Assembly: GCA_033720735.1 (NCBI GenBank)
Contig: JAWWBX010000296.1
Coordinates: 1-5,587, forward strand
Direction of reading: 5' to 3'
Length of the DNA stretch: 5,587 bases
DNA from: B8-G4 sp033720735
GTDB lineage: Bacteria > Bacteroidota > Bacteroidia > Chitinophagales > Saprospiraceae
Position 1 is the stretch's first letter. Every line of letters starts with the position of its first letter. Under the pieces are notes generated by a model, which did not search any database, was not told the origin of the DNA, and was given only the letters and a program-made list of their open reading frames with translations. Below are positions 1 to 3,461 of the stretch, piece by piece. The position numbers were made by a program, and so were the translations under genes.

Positions 1-285
1 GTCATGCAACTGCGTCCGGTCACCTATCGCTACCTCGCCGACGGCAGCCCCAGCCTCGGGTTTGTTGCCCAGGACATGGAGCAGATCATCCCGGAAGTGG
101 TGAGCGGTACTGAGGGAAACAAGGGTATCGCCTACGGGTTGTTGACGGCAGTCCTGACGCGGGGCATGCAGGAGCAGCAGGCGGTCATTGAGGACCAGGC
201 CGAGCGCATTGCAGCACTGGAGTCGCAATTGGATGCACTAGCGCAACAGTTAGCGGCAATTGCCGAAAAAGAACAAGACAAATAG
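1..285 (+). CDS. C-terminal end of a fibre-type protein with a peptidase S74 (intramolecular chaperone) domain; 5' truncated by the window edge
   Basis: The frame is open at the left edge and gives 94 visible residues before a TAG stop; the ATG at base 4 is internal. Residues 4-11 (LRPVTYRY), 20-34 (GFVAQDMEQIIPEVV) and 41-60 (KGIAYGLLTAVL, then a QEQQ motif) match the usual order of the S74 / endosialidase chaperone domain. Residues 57-90 form an Ile/Leu/Ala heptad pattern expected of a trimeric coiled coil. In this family the domain sits at the extreme C-terminus of phage tail spikes or bacterial surface fibres, helps trimer folding and often cleaves itself off. The Ser-Lys cleavage dyad lies N-terminal to what is visible, so activity cannot be judged. 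Whether the whole protein is a phage fibre or a cellular surface protein is also unknown, but the chromosomal-looking neighbours favour a cellular or domesticated protein. No clear terminator follows. The last 154 bases overlap the opposite-strand frame of the peptidase. Confidence 0.88.
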   Translation, partial: VMQLRPVTYRYLADGSPSLGFVAQDMEQIIPEVVSGTEGNKGIAYGLLTAVLTRGMQEQQAVIEDQAERIAALESQLDALAQQLAAIAEKEQDK

Positions 286-2153
286 CCGCTGGTTTGAGAT
301 GACCGGCTACGCTCCTGGCCCCGCGCCTCCTGCGCAGCCTCCCCGCCACCCACCACCGGAAGGGTGATGGTCGTCCTGTCCACATCGACGGTCAGCAAAG
401 TGCCGGGACGCGGATGCAACGTAAAATCACGATCGCTGGAAAAGATCATGAGTCCGATCTGCTGTCCCTTGGGGATGATCTGGTCGTCGGGCTCCAGTTC
501 GAAGGTCATCTCATAGAATTGCCCGGGCTCCAACGGTTCACTTTCCGTCAGTGAGGTATGATTCTGCAGGTCGGCCCAGCCCCGCGTGATCACGCCACCG
601 CGCGGTCGCCGGCCTTCGCGCCAGGGCAGTGACACGAGCCATACCGAGAGATTGACCGCCGGCTTGTTGCTGGAAGCACGGATCGTGATTTCCGGCCGCC
701 CGGACAAGTGCAGGTCGTCCTTCAGGCGGTCCGTCACAAAGAGCAAACGGTGATTGGTCCACTCGGCGCGGGCCAGCACATCGCCGGGAAAGGACACGTT
801 GTCCATGATGGTCTGCTCACCCTGCCAGGGCACCCGCTCGGCACCCAGCGACCCGGTGGCGATCCCGTCGCCCGACAAATACACGCGGACATCCTGCGCA
901 GCCGGATTGGGATAATCGGGATAGGATGTCGGTGCATTGCGGTCATCATCCTCGCGGACCACCCACAGCTTGTCTTCCTGGTCGGCTCCGTTTTGCACCC
1001 CATACAGAAAGAGGGTAAACCAGCGGTTCATCATTTCTGCCGGAGGCGGCCCGCCGTGCCCGCCCTGATGGAGATAGAGCTTGACAGTCTTGCCTTTGGC
1101 CTTGAGGGCTTCATAGATGCGGATGCTGTGATCGGGCATGACGTTCCAGTCCGACAGGCCGTGTGAGAGGAAGACGGCGGCCTTCACATTGTCGAGCTGG
1201 TTGGTATAATCACGGCCCGCCCAGAAGTCGTTGTAGTCCCCTGTCAGCCGGTCCATACCCTCTGCATGCTCGCCGTCCCGGATATTTTCATTGCACCAGT
1301 TACGCCGGTCGGAGTCCTGGCTATGGATAAAGTCATACAGCACGTCGATGTCCTCGCCAGGATAACCGCCCGGATGTCGCACCAGGCCATTGGCACGGTA
1401 GTAATGCCAGTAAGAGGTATTCGGTGCGTCCGGGATAATGGCCTCGAGGCCCGCGACGCCCGTGGTCGCTGCTGCCAGGGGCAGAGTGCCGTTGTACGAC
1501 GTCCCGGTCATGCCAACCTTACCGGTACACCAGGTTGCGCGTACCTGCTCATTGCCGTCGATAGTCTTGTACCCTTTGGCGCGGCCGTTGAGCCAGTCAA
1601 TGACCGCCTTGGGGGCCAGCGACTCATTCCTGCCGCCCACCGTCGGGCATCCTTCTGAAAGACCTGTTCCGGGTGACTCCGAATGCACGACAGCAAATCC
1701 ACGGGGGACCCAGTAGTTGACAAAACCATTGGAAATGAACGGGCGCGCCCGCATCGTGAACTGTGGCCGGTGTGGTCGCTCCGGCGGCGTGGCGCCGATC
1801 TCATGCCGGATGTCCCAAAAGTATTCGTCAGCAGACACCCCGGAGTAGTATGGGCTGGAGCCATAGATCACCGGCACCTTGAGGCCTTCCGTCTCCGTCT
1901 GGCGCTGGCGGGTCACCGCCACGTGCAAGCGGTCGAGTTTGCCATCCCCGTCGGAGTCAAACTCCGATTCGACCCAAAGTGTCTCACGGATCCAGGATTC
2001 GGCTTCATCGAATGCTTCGACCACCTGGGCCATCCCATCCTCAAAGACGGGTTTTGTCTGGCCATGAAGGGGTTGTGCGAGCGCGGCAAATATCAGCACC
2101 ATGGCCCCACCAGTGATGATCCGAGGCCATGCCCGTGACTGTTGAATGTGCAT
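132..2153 (-). CDS. Secreted Xaa-Pro dipeptidyl-peptidase / CocE-NonD family hydrolase (peptidase S15), with a 3' extension antisense to the S74 gene
   Basis: The frame encodes 673 residues. Residues 1-31 look like a signal peptide (Arg-containing start, hydrophobic core around 14-27, likely cleavage near LHG-Q), so the enzyme is probably periplasmic or extracellular. Residues 62-77 carry a DSDGDGKLDR loop typical of this group. Residues 157-195 carry S-PGTGLSEGCPT and VIDWLNGRAKGY, family hallmarks. The alpha/beta-hydrolase triad is visible: Ser219 in GTSYNG, Asp335 in HGLSDWNV and His366 in QGGHGG. Residues about 420-600 form the beta-rich PepX_C-like domain, ending at LPVVGG. S15 enzymes release Xaa-Pro dipeptides from peptide N-termini; relatives hydrolyse esters or acyl groups, so the substrate is not certain. 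The conserved body ends near base 345. The remaining 70 or so residues are Ser/Cys-rich and mostly antisense to the S74 gene, so they are doubtful. ATG 2153 is preferred to Met18 because it supplies the charged n-region; neither has a strong ribosome site. It starts 54 bases after the upstream same-strand gene. Confidence 0.9.
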   Translation of the reverse strand: MHIQQSRAWPRIITGGAMVLIFAALAQPLHGQTKPVFEDGMAQVVEAFDEAESWIRETLWVESEFDSDGDGKLDRLHVAVTRQRQTETEGLKVPVIYGSSPYYSGVSADEYFWDIRHEIGATPPERPHRPQFTMRARPFISNGFVNYWVPRGFAVVHSESPGTGLSEGCPTVGGRNESLAPKAVIDWLNGRAKGYKTIDGNEQVRATWCTGKVGMTGTSYNGTLPLAAATTGVAGLEAIIPDAPNTSYWHYYRANGLVRHPGGYPGEDIDVLYDFIHSQDSDRRNWCNENIRDGEHAEGMDRLTGDYNDFWAGRDYTNQLDNVKAAVFLSHGLSDWNVMPDHSIRIYEALKAKGKTVKLYLHQGGHGGPPPAEMMNRWFTLFLYGVQNGADQEDKLWVVREDDDRNAPTSYPDYPNPAAQDVRVYLSGDGIATGSLGAERVPWQGEQTIMDNVSFPGDVLARAEWTNHRLLFVTDRLKDDLHLSGRPEITIRASSNKPAVNLSVWLVSLPWREGRRPRGGVITRGWADLQNHTSLTESEPLEPGQFYEMTFELEPDDQIIPKGQQIGLMIFSSDRDFTLHPRPGTLLTVDVDRTTITLPVVGGGEAAQEARGQERSRSSQTSGYLSCSFSAIAANCCASASNCDSSAAMRSAWSSMTACCSCMPRVRTAVNNP

Positions 2154-2207
2154 CTGGATGGATTTTGCGTGACGCTGAAGGTATGGAATTCAGGCCAATG
2201 GAAGGGT
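2154..2207 (-). other. 54-base spacer between the small unknown gene and the peptidase gene
   Basis: The spacer lies between the TGA of the upstream gene and the peptidase ATG on the same strand. It shows no purine-rich Shine-Dalgarno match just before the ATG, no terminator hairpin with a T tract and no convincing promoter. Cotranscription of the two minus-strand genes is therefore the simplest reading, but it is an inference from spacing alone. Confidence 0.4.
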
Positions 2208-2624
2208 TCATGGCTGGCCGCCATAGATATCATGGTCCTGGCCGGTGCTGGAGGCGATCCGTTCGTAAAGGCGTGCAATGTACAGGCGGTCCACGCGCTC
2301 GCCCTGCGGTTGTTCGAGACGCAGCTGGTGCTGCCCGGCAAACAGTGACAGCTTGCCGTCATTGTGCTGGATACTCACCTGCCAGTAGGGAACCGCCCAT
2401 GCGAGCGACTGGCCTCCGGATCGAAAGTGCACGAGCAGGCCTCTCTCGCGTAGCTCCACCTGACACGGGGGCAACTGCCCGGTGATATCCAGCATCTGAT
2501 AGATCTGACTGCTGGCCGACGCGATCCGGAAGACCGTCGGATCCAGGCCCGCCTCCGCCTTACCCAGGATATCGCTCAGTTGCTCCAGTACTCCCCGATC
2601 AGGGGATGTCAGGTCATAAAACAT
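2208..2624 (-). CDS. Hypothetical protein, about 138 residues, function unknown
   Basis: I do not recognise this protein with certainty. From ATG 2624 it has 138 residues, no signal peptide and no membrane segment, so it is probably cytoplasmic. Residues 1-22 look helical. Residues 22-45 (KAEAGLDPTVFRIASASSQIYQ region) and 51-68 (LPPCQVELRERGLLVHFR) read like conserved blocks. Residues 60-103 alternate hydrophobic and polar residues as in several beta strands (VHFRSGGQSLAWAVPYW, then KLSLFAG). Residues 111-123 (VDRLYIARLYERI) suggest a closing amphipathic helix. Natural-looking composition and the lack of a better frame on either strand support a real gene. The frame also stays open to a GTG at 2714, but those extra 30 residues look low-quality, so ATG 2624 is preferred; no strong ribosome site backs either. 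It precedes the peptidase and is divergent from the oxidoreductase. Confidence 0.68.
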   Translation of the reverse strand: MFYDLTSPDRGVLEQLSDILGKAEAGLDPTVFRIASASSQIYQMLDITGQLPPCQVELRERGLLVHFRSGGQSLAWAVPYWQVSIQHNDGKLSLFAGQHQLRLEQPQGERVDRLYIARLYERIASSTGQDHDIYGGQP

Positions 2625-2634
2625 ATGCTGACAT
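2606..2634 (-). promoter_or_regulatory. Inverted repeat surrounding the likely start codon of the small unknown gene
   Basis: The arms ATGTCAG (2606-2612) and CTGACAT (2628-2634) are perfect 7-base complements. An inner CAT/ATG pair (2615-2617 with 2625-2627) extends the stem to 10 pairs with a 2-base bulge at 2613-2614. On the minus-strand transcript the 7-base loop is AUGUUUU, which begins exactly with the proposed start codon (2624-2622). It could be an mRNA hairpin that affects translation or a DNA operator between divergent genes. Chance is possible, because a 7-base dyad is not rare. The observation depends on the start being at 2624. Confidence 0.35.
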
Positions 2635-2744
2635 AACAACAATTCGCAGGTTCTGTTGTCTGCATCTGGAGGCGGTGCGGAATCCAAAGACCACCTTCGC
2701 TTCGTACCACTCACAGATTGTCAACCTAAAGCAGGCATCCATTT
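2625..2744. other. 120-base region between divergent genes, presumed to hold both promoters
   Basis: This region separates the minus-strand unknown gene from the plus-strand oxidoreductase. A TTGACA-like box reads on the minus strand at 2724-2719 and a TTGTCA on the plus strand at 2718-2723. Neither is followed at 16-18 bases by a good -10 box, so no sigma70 promoter is called. A weak purine-rich stretch, GCAGG at 2731-2735, lies 9 bases before the oxidoreductase ATG and is its only ribosome-site candidate. If the unknown gene starts at the GTG at 2714, most of this region is coding. Confidence 0.4.
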
Positions 2745-3437
2745 ATGTCAGACCACTACATCATCATCGGCGGCACTTCCGGCATCGGTCGGGCGATCAC
2801 TGAACAATTTTTGCAGAACGGGGCCAGGGTCACCACTATTTCCCGGCGTGACGAAGGCGTTGACGGCGCGGATCACCTCAGCCTGGATGTGACATCGGAA
2901 GATATTCCGGTCGACCAGATCGCGGGGCCGTTGCGCGGCATCGCCTACTGTCCCGGCTCGATCAACCTGCGTCCGGTGCGCTCCCTGTCACTTGAGGATT
3001 TCGAGGAGGACTGGCGCATCAATGCCTACGGCGCCTTCCGCGCTTTGAAGACCCTGATCCCGAAACTGGACAAGGATGCCGGGGCCGGTATCGTTCTTTT
3101 CAGTACGGTGGCCGTTCGGCAGGGCATGCCCTTTCATGCATCAATCGGTTCTGCGAAGGGCGCTGTGGAAGGCCTCACTACGGCGCTGGCCGCTGAGCTC
3201 GCACCCAACATCCGCGTCAACTGCATTGCACCCTCCCTGACGGATACTCCACTTGCCGAGCGCCTCCTGTCCAACGAGAGCCGTCGCCAGGCCAGTGAGG
3301 AGCGCCACCCGCTGCAGCGCGTTGGCACCCCTGCGGACATCGCCGCGATGGCAACGTTCCTGCTATCGGATCAAAGCAGCTGGATCTCCGGCCAGGTCAT
3401 CGGGGTGGACGGCGGGATGTCGTCGCTGCGAGTGTGA
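2745..3437 (+). CDS. Short-chain dehydrogenase/reductase (SDR family oxidoreductase) with an atypical active site
   Basis: The protein has 230 residues, slightly shorter than the usual 250 of classical SDRs. Residues 5-15 (YIIIGGTSGIG) are the Gly-rich Rossmann cofactor motif. Arg34-Arg35 after the second strand favour NADP(H). LDVT at 47-50 carries the adenine-ring Asp. YCPGS at 68-72 stands where NNAG usually is. Asn93, Ser120 and Lys138 occupy the catalytic Asn, Ser and Lys positions. The Tyr of YxxxK is replaced: the alignment places Ile134 four residues before Lys138. Residues 158-169 (VNCIAPSLTDTP) and the C-terminal VDGGMSSL are standard SDR signatures. The fold and cofactor binding are therefore clear, while the substrate is unknown and normal Tyr-based acid/base chemistry is doubtful. 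No signal peptide is present, so it is cytoplasmic. ATG 2745 is the natural start because the Rossmann strand begins at residue 5. The gene is divergent from the unknown gene and convergent with the fibre gene, 24 bases away. Confidence 0.93.
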   Translation: MSDHYIIIGGTSGIGRAITEQFLQNGARVTTISRRDEGVDGADHLSLDVTSEDIPVDQIAGPLRGIAYCPGSINLRPVRSLSLEDFEEDWRINAYGAFRALKTLIPKLDKDAGAGIVLFSTVAVRQGMPFHASIGSAKGAVEGLTTALAAELAPNIRVNCIAPSLTDTPLAERLLSNESRRQASEERHPLQRVGTPADIAAMATFLLSDQSSWISGQVIGVDGGMSSLRV

Positions 3438-3457
3438 GATCACTAAAAAAGGTGATC
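3438..3457. terminator. Hairpin between two convergent gene ends, possible bidirectional terminator
   Basis: GATCAC (3438-3443) and GTGATC (3452-3457) form a perfect 6-base stem with an 8-base A-rich loop. It begins right after the oxidoreductase stop and lies 4 bases beyond the fibre gene stop. The A/T run is in the loop and no T tract follows the stem on either strand, so it is not a textbook intrinsic terminator. A competing pairing, ATCACT (3439-3444) with AGTGAT (3464-3469), is also possible. Confidence 0.35.
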
Positions 3458-3461
3458 CCAT

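Noticed and set aside
284..308. Possible hairpin terminator after the S74 gene (AGCC at 284-287 with GGCT at 305-308)
   Set aside because: The stem needs a 3-base bulge, the loop is 8 bases and no T tract follows.
708..1166. Plus-strand open frame of 152 residues inside the peptidase gene
   Set aside because: It is antisense to the conserved catalytic and C-terminal regions of the peptidase and looks like a high-GC shadow frame.
1683..2138. Plus-strand open frame of 151 residues opposite the N-terminal half of the peptidase
   Set aside because: It has no recognisable motif, and the opposite strand carries family signatures throughout.
2129..2485. Plus-strand open frame of 118 residues opposite the small unknown gene and the peptidase start
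   Set aside because: It is rich in Arg, Ala, Gly and Cys, has no domain-like pattern and lies antisense to two better-supported genes.
2718..2746. Possible sigma70 promoter using TTGTCA at 2718-2723 (plus strand)
   Set aside because: At the right spacing the -10 position falls on the oxidoreductase start codon with a poor match, so it cannot serve a normal leader.
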